Positions 1-5,430 of a stretch of DNA of 10,052 bases are shown one piece after another. The DNA is taken from positions 1,744 to 11,795 of the forward strand of contig DOEZ01000370.1 in assembly GCA_003532715.1 (NCBI GenBank), given 5' to 3'. Numbering within the stretch: position 1 is the stretch's first letter; every line of letters starts with the position of its first letter. The position numbers and the translations under genes were made by a program. Source of the stretch: Planctomycetaceae bacterium. GTDB lineage: Bacteria; Planctomycetota; Planctomycetia; Pirellulales; Thermoguttaceae. The notes below the pieces were generated by a model. The model ran no database searches, was not told the DNA's origin, and saw only the letters and a program-made list of their open reading frames with translations.

Positions 1-1045
1 AGAACGTCGCGCACGACCAGTCGTCCTGGGTTTCGTGTATGGCCCTGTCGTACGCCGACATTTGCTGGATCGTAATCCGGGCTTCTTTGCGCCACACGAT
101 CGGGTCGGGCAAATGCCAGCGGTACATCGTGACGAACGTGTGGCCGTTGGCGTCCTTCTGGTTCAACGAGCAGCCGTTGTAGAGAAACGTCGCTTCCTGG
201 ATCCCCCAGGAAAGGCCCACATAGTCCTCGGCCCCCGTGCCGCAGATGGTCGGGAAGTCGGTGTCGCCGTCGAGATAGGCTTTCATTTCGCCTTCGCCCC
301 ACCAGTGTGGATGCTCGGTCCGAATGCCCATGAGCGATCCGATGAAGCGACCCTTCTGATTGCGCTGCGGCAGCAGTACAAAGTCCTCCTTGAGCGTCGT
401 CGGATTCTCGCAGCGGAAACATACATGCAACCGCCCCGCGTCGTCGGGCAAGGCCGGCTGTAGCGTGTAGTCGATCTGGTAGTACATCCAAACCTCGAAG
501 TCGTTCTCGTTGGTGAACGTGAAGCGGGCTCGCCGGTTGAACGGCATGGGCAGCCAGATATTCATGCCCGCCTTCGGGCCGAGGCTATGCACGGCCGACT
601 GATAGCCGGTTACCTTCGAGTGGGCGAAGCCGAAGAAGTCGCCCACGGGGCATTCGATGCTGGGATGCTCCTGGCCTTCCCAATAGCCGCGGATAACCAA
701 TTTGCGAAATCGTTCGCTGCGGCCGTCGGCCGTCATCCAAATATGGCGGATGACGCCCGGACCTTCGATGTCGCAAAGCTGAACCGTCTCGCCCGGCTTG
801 ATGCACCGGTTGGGCGCGCCCTTTCGGCCGACACCAAGACTCGGATGGGCCGCTTTGCCCCCTTCGCCCGGCGCGCCGGTGGGATTCTCGAACGAAATCG
901 ACCGGCTCACCATGCCCGTGTCGAGTTCATAGGGTTTGTGAATGAGATCGACCGAGGGGGGCGCGGCCTGTACAATCGCAACGGCGAGGATCAATCCCGT
1001 CGCGACGGTCAATAACAACAAACGAAGGCGAGAGGCGAGGAACAT
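1..1045 (-). CDS. GH172 (DUF2961) family secreted glycoside hydrolase, 3' end cut by the window edge
   Basis: The minus strand is open from an ATG at 1045 to the left edge, giving 348 residues with no stop. Residues 1-27 are a signal peptide: a basic start, a leucine/valine-rich core, and a likely cleavage after VQA. The protein is therefore probably exported. Family marks include a GPGVIRHIWMT segment (95-105), a WLPMPF segment (164-169), and the hallmark GTGAEDY (269-275) preceded by YLDGDTDFP. The family, now GH172, includes alpha-D-fructofuranosidases and arabinofuranosidases that act on fructose or arabinose glycans. Glu273 of the hallmark is probably one of the catalytic acids, by family analogy. 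The actual substrate cannot be read from sequence. An AGGAGT Shine-Dalgarno (1052-1057) six bases before the ATG supports the start. Members are usually about 350-400 residues, so only the C-terminal tail should be missing. No neighbouring sugar genes are visible. The family call is strong. Confidence 0.93.
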   Translation of the reverse strand, partial: MFLASRLRLLLLTVATGLILAVAIVQAAPPSVDLIHKPYELDTGMVSRSISFENPTGAPGEGGKAAHPSLGVGRKGAPNRCIKPGETVQLCDIEGPGVIRHIWMTADGRSERFRKLVIRGYWEGQEHPSIECPVGDFFGFAHSKVTGYQSAVHSLGPKAGMNIWLPMPFNRRARFTFTNENDFEVWMYYQIDYTLQPALPDDAGRLHVCFRCENPTTLKEDFVLLPQRNQKGRFIGSLMGIRTEHPHWWGEGEMKAYLDGDTDFPTICGTGAEDYVGLSWGIQEATFLYNGCSLNQKDANGHTFVTMYRWHLPDPIVWRKEARITIQQMSAYDRAIHETQDDWSCATF

Positions 1046-1093
1046 GGCGTTACTCCTTGCACGAGCGGAACGGTGGCGGGAAGATGTCCGTGC

Positions 1094-1122
1094 ATTATAG
1101 CAGGCGTAGGGTGGGGCGACGA
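1094..1122 (-). promoter_or_regulatory. Candidate promoter of the GH172 gene
   Basis: Read on the minus strand, a perfect TATAAT lies at 1094-1099, 48 bases upstream of the GH172 start codon. The matching -35 position (about 1117-1122) reads TCGTCG, which is a poor match to TTGACA and sits inside the left arm of the 20-bp inverted repeat. The -10 box stands out in this G+C-rich spacer. With no good -35, the site may need an activator or an extended element, or may be chance. Confidence 0.4.
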
Positions 1123-1182
1123 GTGGCCGGGAAAACGCCGCACAAGATCGATGATAGTCGTTCGGCCACTCGTCGCCCCACC
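1110..1182. repeat. Perfect 20-bp inverted repeat, REP-like palindrome
   Basis: GGTGGGGCGACGAGTGGCCG at 1110-1129 is exactly reverse-complemented at 1163-1182, with a 33-base loop. G-T wobble pairs could extend the stem by one at each end. It lies between the divergent GH172 and methyltransferase genes and touches the GH172 -35 region. There is no T-run after either arm, so it is not a classical terminator. The GGTGGG...CCCACC ends resemble the second palindrome at 2157-2183 and, from memory, short dispersed palindromes common between planctomycete genes. It could be a mobile REP-type element, an mRNA-stabilising hairpin or an operator. Confidence 0.75.
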
Positions 1183-1326
1183 TTGCCATTCTCGAATGAC
1201 GGCCTTTTCAAATCTCAATGGCGCGAACTCCGGATAGCCGGATCGTGTCCGACGCTTGAGCCCCGCATTGGCTGTTGGGGTAGTCGATGAAACTTCCAGC
1301 TTCCCGCATAACCGGAGGACTCCAAC

Positions 1327-2088
1327 ATGTCGCAGTGGTACGAAACGCTCTTTGCGAATTACGGCGAGACTTACGATAAGGAGTGCTTCACGCAGGGAAC
1401 GGTTGGCGAAGTGGACTTCGTCGAGCGCGAACTGGCGGCCGATCGATCGAAGCGAATCCTCGACATCGGTTGCGGCACGGGCCGCCATGTGATCGAACTT
1501 GCCCGGCGGGGCTACCGCGTCACCGGCTTCGATCTTTCCGAGGGCCAGCTTCGGCGTGCCCGGGAGAAGGCCGCCGAGGCCGGCGTGACCATCGACTTCC
1601 AGCGCCGCGACGCGACGCAGCCGCATTTCACGGCGGAATTCGACGCCGCCATCATGTTTTGCGAAGGGGCGTTTCCGTTGATGGAAACCGATGAGAAGAA
1701 CCACGCCATTCTCCGGCACGCCGGCGTGGCGTTGCGTCCCGGGGGAAAACTGCTCATGACGACGCTCAACGCCCTGTTCCCGCTCTTCCATTCGGTCAAG
1801 GACTTTCTCAACGCGAACGAGTCGGGCGCGACAACCGGCAAGCTGACGTTCGACTTGATGACGTTTCGCGAACAGGCCGACTTGACCTTCACCGACGACG
1901 CGGGCGAAACGCACACGGTCGAAACCAACGAACGCTATTACACGCCGCCCGAAATCGCATGGCTGCTGCGGACGGCCGGATTTGCCCGGGTCGAAATCTT
2001 CGGCTGCCGGCTGGGGCAATTCAGCCGGGAACACCCGCTGACGCCCGAAGATTTCGAGATGCTCGTGGCGGCGGAGAAGGGCCCGTAA
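1327..2088 (+). CDS. Class I SAM-dependent methyltransferase, substrate unknown
   Basis: This encodes 253 residues with a Rossmann-type methyltransferase fold. Motif I, LDIGCGTGRH (45-54), binds S-adenosylmethionine. GFDLS (67-71) supplies Asp69, the acidic residue expected to hold the ribose hydroxyls. RRDATQ (93-98) is the adenine-side loop. Residues 106-119 (DAAIMFCEGAFPLM) and 135-148 (ALRPGGKLLMTTLN) match motifs II and III. The start is firm: ATG follows a GGAGGA Shine-Dalgarno at 1314-1319. There is no signal peptide, so it is cytoplasmic. The opening residues (MSQWYETLF...FTQGTVGEVDFVE) and the ending (EDFEMLVAAEK) look like a widespread uncharacterised bacterial subgroup, by recollection. 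The substrate cannot be inferred and may be a small molecule. It stands alone, divergent from GH172 and flanked by palindromes on both sides. Confidence 0.93.
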   Translation: MSQWYETLFANYGETYDKECFTQGTVGEVDFVERELAADRSKRILDIGCGTGRHVIELARRGYRVTGFDLSEGQLRRAREKAAEAGVTIDFQRRDATQPHFTAEFDAAIMFCEGAFPLMETDEKNHAILRHAGVALRPGGKLLMTTLNALFPLFHSVKDFLNANESGATTGKLTFDLMTFREQADLTFTDDAGETHTVETNERYYTPPEIAWLLRTAGFARVEIFGCRLGQFSREHPLTPEDFEMLVAAEKGP

Positions 2089-2091
2089 GCC

Positions 2092-2121
2092 GGTCGGCGA
2101 AATTGACCCCTTCCGCCGACC
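2092..2121 (+). terminator. Stem-loop directly after the methyltransferase stop
   Basis: GGTCGGCG (2092-2099) pairs perfectly with CGCCGACC (2114-2121) around a 14-base loop, starting three bases after the TAA stop. No T-run follows at once; the nearest is a TTTTT about 18 bases further on. It may be a weak terminator or a 3'-end stabiliser. Confidence 0.5.
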
Positions 2122-2156
2122 TCGCGGCTCGCGATAGGCTTTTTCTAAGAACGTGG

Positions 2157-2183
2157 GGTGGGTCGAGCTCCGCGAGCCCCACC
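2157..2183. repeat. Short GGTGGG...CCCACC palindrome, REP-like
   Basis: GGTGGG (2157-2162) pairs with CCCACC (2178-2183). Inside it, TCG (2163-2165) pairs with CGA (2173-2175), leaving a two-base bulge and a seven-base loop. It shares its outer arms and the GGTGGG-CGA character with the longer repeat at 1110-1182, so the methyltransferase gene is bracketed by two related palindromes. A duplicate GTGGG precedes the left arm. It is probably a dispersed intergenic element. No transposase gene lies in the window. Confidence 0.5.
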
Positions 2184-2302
2184 AGTTATGCTCGCCGACG
2201 TTTCCGAGCGCCCACGGCGCGCGGAACGATCGTCTTGCCTGACCAAGGAAGCTGCCGGGGATGGGCGGGAGGGATCGGACGTGGCCGCGGGGACCACGCC
2301 CG

Positions 2303-2339
2303 AGCCGCGCGCCGCCCGGCAAGAGCAAGGCGCGCGGCT
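2303..2339 (-). terminator. 11-bp stem-loop downstream of the small minus-strand gene
   Basis: AGCCGCGCGCC (2303-2313) and GGCGCGCGGCT (2329-2339) form a perfect 11-bp, nearly all G+C stem with a 15-base loop. It begins 17 bases after the stop of the 71-aa gene. The minus strand has no U-tract after the stem, so it fits a stabilising 3' hairpin or a non-canonical terminator better than a textbook rho-independent one. Confidence 0.5.
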
Positions 2340-2356
2340 GGGAGGAGTCTGAACCG

Positions 2357-2572
2357 CTACTCGCGCGGACGAACCGCGCCGGTCAGGCCGCTGTAATCGC
2401 AGCGGTCCGACGGATGCCACAAGGGCAGTCCGAGTTCAACACGACGCGCCAGCATGTCGAGCTTCGCCCGAGAACCCGCCGGCGCTTCGGTTGCAGTGAA
2501 GTCTTCACCCTCGTGGGGCACGAAGTCTTCGTCGTGTCCAGTTTCCAAAATGGCCTCAAAAACGTTCCGCAT
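2357..2572 (-). CDS. Small acidic protein of unknown function
   Basis: This encodes 71 residues if started at the ATG at 2572. A GGAGAG at 2583-2588 lies ten bases upstream. An in-frame ATG at 2590 would add six residues but has no ribosome site, and a still earlier ATG at 2638 gives an unconvincing Cys-rich start. The N-terminal half is strongly acidic (HDEDF, EGEDF). The middle, GSRAKLDMLARRVELG (33-48), looks helical. The C-terminal part carries PLWHPSDRCDYSGLTG (50-65) and ends in RPRE. No signal peptide, membrane segment or metal-binding cysteine pair is seen. The C-terminal motif resembles small uncharacterised planctomycete proteins that I recall, but no function can be given. A candidate promoter lies 165-200 bases upstream and a strong stem-loop follows the stop; both support a stand-alone gene. 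Confidence 0.65.
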   Translation of the reverse strand: MRNVFEAILETGHDEDFVPHEGEDFTATEAPAGSRAKLDMLARRVELGLPLWHPSDRCDYSGLTGAVRPRE

Positions 2573-2744
2573 CTCAGTACCACTCTCCATCCAAGAAAGA
2601 CAACAACACTGGCCGAGGGACTCGGCTCGAAAAAACATGGGAAACTAAGGAGCAACAGCAATGTTGATCGGTTCACGCGACCAAAACAGAATGGGGCGGG
2701 GCTGACCCTCACAGGTAGGGGTTTGGCTCGCGTATGAACTACTT

Positions 2745-2772
2745 ATTATTCACGAATCAAATCAATAGTCAA
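2745..2772 (-). promoter_or_regulatory. Candidate sigma70-type promoter for the small acidic-protein gene
   Basis: On the minus strand TTGACT (2767-2772, one mismatch to TTGACA) is followed after 16 bases by AATAAT (2745-2750, one mismatch to TATAAT). It lies in an AT-rich island. Transcription would start near 2738 and leave a leader of about 165 bases before the ATG at 2572. It is the best promoter-like match I found between 2573 and 3265. Confidence 0.45.
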
Positions 2773-3265
2773 TGGTTAAAAAATGATTTTCTTACAAGTA
2801 ATTCCGCATTTCCGCCCCAAAACAGGGGACTTTGCCGCTTGCTCGAAGTCGGACGTTTCCGGTCTCATCGCCGAAAAAACAGAAACTCGCGGTTGGCCAG
2901 ACTCTGCCGACCGTGGCCGACAACTCGCCCTGTGTTGTCTTTGCGATTCCACCGAAGTAACCACCCTTTGCTCGTTCGTTTCACTCCATATGTTACGCAT
3001 CCGGCCAAAAATCGGTTCGCGGCCCTCGGCTCGTGCTTTCCTTAAGGGTAGAGACCGGACAACCGGCGTCTGGTTCGCGCCGCAAGGCCCGCTCGATCCG
3101 ACCGCCGTGGCCATTCTACTGCGACTCTGAAAAACGGTCCAAAAAAATCCCACCGCCCGCCCGACATGCGGTGCGGCATGTTTCGGACGACCGGCTCTAC
3201 CGTCCAGAGCAGGTACCCGCTAAGCTGACCCGGAGACGCCACACACTTTTTGAGGAGTCAAAACC
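2773..3265. other. Intergenic stretch without a supported gene
   Basis: No reading frame here has a ribosome site, a recognisable motif or plausible composition. The left end (about 2730-2810) is an AT-rich island, in contrast with the surrounding DNA. Further right I see only weak hairpins, such as GGTTGGC paired with GCCGACC near 2892-2915. The last 15 bases hold the GAGGAG Shine-Dalgarno (3252-3257) of the next gene. The stretch may contain the yjbQ promoter, but I cannot place it. I saw no tRNA and no thiamine-pyrophosphate riboswitch. Confidence 0.6.
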
Positions 3266-3691
3266 GTGCCTTGGATACAACGCGAGATTCAACTGCCCGC
3301 CGTTGGGCAAGGATGCCATTTGATCACCCGCGAGATCGTCGCTGCCCTGCCCGAGTTGAATCAATTCAAGATCGGACTACTACACATTTTCCTTCAGCAC
3401 ACGTCCGCATCGCTGACGCTGAACGAAAACGCCGATTCCGACGTTCCGGCCGATCTTCAGCGCGTGCTCGATTCGCTGGCGAGCGAGGATTTTCCGTACT
3501 ATCACACGATCGAAGGCCGCGATGACATGCCGGCTCACGTCAAAACCTCGCTGACCGGATGTTCGCTGACAATCCCCATCGGAGACGGCCGCCTTCGTCT
3601 GGGCACGTGGCAGGGCATCTTCCTCTGGGAACACCGTCGTCGCGCGAGCCGCCGGCGACTCGTGCTAACCGTCCAGGGCGAAACCGAGTAG
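3266..3691 (+). CDS. yjbQ: YjbQ/UPF0047 family protein (secondary thiamine-phosphate synthase type)
   Basis: This encodes 141 residues, close to the family's usual ~130-140. The start is GTG, chosen because GAGGAG (3252-3257) sits eight bases before it and the family begins with a short strand such as WIQREIQL. Family marks in order: HTSASLTLNENADSDV (45-60), the EGRDDMPAHVKTSL block (83-96), and LGTWQGIFLWEHR (112-124). The His and acidic residues in these blocks (H45, E54, D57, H91, E122, H123) are the conserved set. Some homologues, including E. coli YjbQ, show weak thiamine-phosphate synthase activity, which is probably not their only role. The protein forms small cytoplasmic trimers in known structures. 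No thiamine gene is nearby. The gene ends only seven bases from the convergent ilvE stop. Confidence 0.93.
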   Translation: MPWIQREIQLPAVGQGCHLITREIVAALPELNQFKIGLLHIFLQHTSASLTLNENADSDVPADLQRVLDSLASEDFPYYHTIEGRDDMPAHVKTSLTGCSLTIPIGDGRLRLGTWQGIFLWEHRRRASRRRLVLTVQGETE

Positions 3692-3698
3692 ATCGCGA

Positions 3699-4556
3699 TC
3701 AGGACTGCGTGAGCTTCTTGAAAAGCCCGATGAGCTTGTGCGTGATCGTGCCGGGCCGTCCGTCGCCGATCGGGCGGCTGTCGACCTTCACCACCGGAAT
3801 GATCTCGGCGGCCGTGCCGGTCAAAAAGCATTCGTCGGCAATGAAAACGTCGTGCTTGGTCAGAGGCGTTTCGCGGACCTCGATGCCCGACTGCCGAGCC
3901 AAGTCGATGACGACGTCGCGGGTGACGCCTTCGAGAATGCCCGCCTCGTTCGGCGGAGTGAGGAGCCGACCGCCGCGGACGACGAAGATATTGTCGCCCG
4001 TGCATTCGGCCACCTCGCCCTTGTGGTTGAGCATGAGGGCTTCGATGCAGCCGGCCTGAAGCCCTTCGATCTTCGCCAGGATGTTGTTCAGGTAGTTGAG
4101 CGACTTGATGCGAGGGTTCAGCGCGGCCGGGTGGTTGCGCATGGTGCTGACCGTGACGATTTCCAACCCTTTCTCATACAACTCAACCGGATAGAGCGCG
4201 ATCTTGTCGGCGATGATGATCACCTGGGGATCGTGGCACTCGCTCGGGTTCAGGCCCAACGTACCGACGCCCCGCGTGATGATCAGCCGAATATACCCGT
4301 CGCGAATGCCGTTGGCCGCCAAGGTGTCTTCGATTGCCTTGGCCATCTCGTCCTTCGACATGGGGATGCTAAGCCAGATGGCCTTGGCCGAATCCCAAAG
4401 GCGATCGAGATGCTCGCGAAGCCGAAAGACCCGACCCCCGTAGCTGCGGATTCCCTCGAACACGCCGTCGCCGTAGAGTAGGCCGTGGTCGAAAACGCTG
4501 ATCGTGGCGTTTTCCCGGTCGACGAGTTGCCCGTTGATGTAGATCTTGAGCGACAT
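3699..4556 (-). CDS. ilvE: Branched-chain amino acid aminotransferase (PLP fold type IV)
   Basis: This encodes 285 residues, a normal length for the compact IlvE group. It transfers the amino group between glutamate and the 2-oxo acids of leucine, isoleucine and valine, in the cytoplasm. The opening NGQLVDRENATISVFDHGLLYG (8-29) is typical of class IV aminotransferases. Lys151 in RIKSLNYLNNIL is the expected PLP Schiff-base lysine. Glu184 in EVAECTGDNIF sits in the cofactor-nitrogen motif, and TGTAAEIIPV (246-255) is the phosphate/substrate loop. The ATG at 4556 is chosen because the family starts here; the frame is open further upstream, but there it overlaps lolD and encodes low-complexity sequence. 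No Shine-Dalgarno precedes this ATG, and the 34-base gap to lolD is C-rich on the coding strand. Translation may be leaderless-like or coupled. D-amino acid or 4-amino-4-deoxychorismate specificity is possible but less likely. Confidence 0.92.
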   Translation of the reverse strand: MSLKIYINGQLVDRENATISVFDHGLLYGDGVFEGIRSYGGRVFRLREHLDRLWDSAKAIWLSIPMSKDEMAKAIEDTLAANGIRDGYIRLIITRGVGTLGLNPSECHDPQVIIIADKIALYPVELYEKGLEIVTVSTMRNHPAALNPRIKSLNYLNNILAKIEGLQAGCIEALMLNHKGEVAECTGDNIFVVRGGRLLTPPNEAGILEGVTRDVVIDLARQSGIEVRETPLTKHDVFIADECFLTGTAAEIIPVVKVDSRPIGDGRPGTITHKLIGLFKKLTQS

Positions 4557-4590
4557 GGGAGTGAGGGGGTTGGGGGTTGGGGCCTGGGGA
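4557..4590 (+). other. G-quadruplex motif filling the lolD-ilvE gap
   Basis: The plus strand of the 34-base gap carries G-tracts at 4557-4559, 4565-4569, 4572-4576, 4579-4582 and 4586-4589, with loops of two to five bases. This more than meets the usual four-tract G-quadruplex pattern and resembles ciliate telomere repeats. The genes on both sides are read from the minus strand, so the G-rich strand is the template and the mRNA is C-rich. It sits where the ilvE ribosome site should be. Confidence 0.7.
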
Positions 4591-5430
4591 TTAGGCGTTC
4601 TGGACCTGGCCGTCGACCAGGCGTACCACCCGATCGGCTTGGTCGGCGATGCTCTGGTCATGCGTTACCATGACTATAGTCAGGTTTTGCTCACGATTCA
4701 AGGCTCGCAGAACCTCGAGGATTTCGCGGCCCGTCTCGTGATCGAGGTTTCCGGTCGGCTCGTCGGCCAGAAGCAGGTCGGGATTGGTCACCAGTGCCCG
4801 GGCAATTGCCGTCCGCTGCATCTCCCCGCCCGACAGCTCGCGAGGCTTGTGCGTGAGCCGATGATCCAGCCCGAGGAGTTCCAGAAGCTCCGTGGCTCGC
4901 CGGCGATGGTGGCGTCGCCGCAGCAGGTAGCCGAGGACGCTTTCAGTAATCATCAGCGGCGTAAGCACATTTTCCAGGACGTTTAGCTCGGGCAACAGGT
5001 GGTAGAACTGGAAGATCATCCCGAACCGGCGATTGCGAAGCAGGTCGCGTTGGGCGCTCGAAAGATTGTCGATCCGCCGACCCTCGAAATGGACCTCACC
5101 TTCGTCGGGCGCGTCGAGCGTGCCGAGCAAGTGCAACAGCGTGCTCTTGCCCGAGCCGCTCTGTCCGATGATCGCCAGCAATTCGCCTCGGCGTACGCTC
5201 ATGTCGACGCCGCGCAGGACGGGCACCTCGACCGGACCCTTGCGAAAACTCTTGAACAGCCCCGTGGTCCGCAGCACGTCGCCCTGAGCGTGGGCCGGAT
5301 CGATTCGGCGAGGCTCGACCGACGCGTGGGACTTCGCGTCGAGCGCGACGGGGCCTCGCGTCGTCGCCAACTGCGTCGTCGAACAATCTCCGTGGTCGTC
5401 GAGTATTTCGCGAGACACGTGTCTATTCAT
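4591..5430 (-). CDS. lolD: LolD/MacB-type ABC transporter ATPase
   Basis: This encodes 279 residues and energises the permease encoded just upstream, most likely for releasing lipoproteins from the inner membrane. All nucleotide-binding parts are present: Walker A GQSGSGKST (89-97), Q-loop Gln141 in MIFQFYHLLP, signature LSGGEMQ (199-205), Walker B LLLADEP with catalytic Glu224, D-loop GNLD (227-230) and switch His257. FQFYHLLPELNVLENV and DEPTGNLD are typical of the LolD/MacB/FtsE branch. The ATG overlaps the last 8 bases of the permease gene and has GGAGG at 5440-5444, indicating translational coupling. Residues 1-50 precede the ABC fold and have no counterpart in ~230-residue LolD proteins. 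There is no internal ATG before Met77, and the only GTG option (Val52) has a poor ribosome site. An Arg/His-rich patch lies at 171-178. Confidence 0.92.
   Translation of the reverse strand: MNRHVSREILDDHGDCSTTQLATTRGPVALDAKSHASVEPRRIDPAHAQGDVLRTTGLFKSFRKGPVEVPVLRGVDMSVRRGELLAIIGQSGSGKSTLLHLLGTLDAPDEGEVHFEGRRIDNLSSAQRDLLRNRRFGMIFQFYHLLPELNVLENVLTPLMITESVLGYLLRRRHHRRRATELLELLGLDHRLTHKPRELSGGEMQRTAIARALVTNPDLLLADEPTGNLDHETGREILEVLRALNREQNLTIVMVTHDQSIADQADRVVRLVDGQVQNA

Noticed and set aside
1009..2328. 439-codon open frame on the minus strand
   Set aside because: It is antisense to the well-supported methyltransferase gene and crosses both palindromes and the GH172 start. It has no motifs; it results from high G+C at third codon positions.
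2776..3153. 125-codon minus-strand frame in the gene-poor stretch
   Set aside because: It has no ribosome site, no motif and an Arg/Ser-rich composition typical of chance frames; overlapping plus-strand frames are no better.
3130..3265. Possible TPP riboswitch before yjbQ
   Set aside because: The family has a thiamine link, but I do not find the conserved CTGAGA and ACCTGAT-type core sequences.
4557..4661. 35-residue N-terminal extension of ilvE
   Set aside because: It would overlap lolD and encode low-complexity Pro/Asn/Thr sequence from the G-tract spacer; the aminotransferase family begins at the ATG at 4556.
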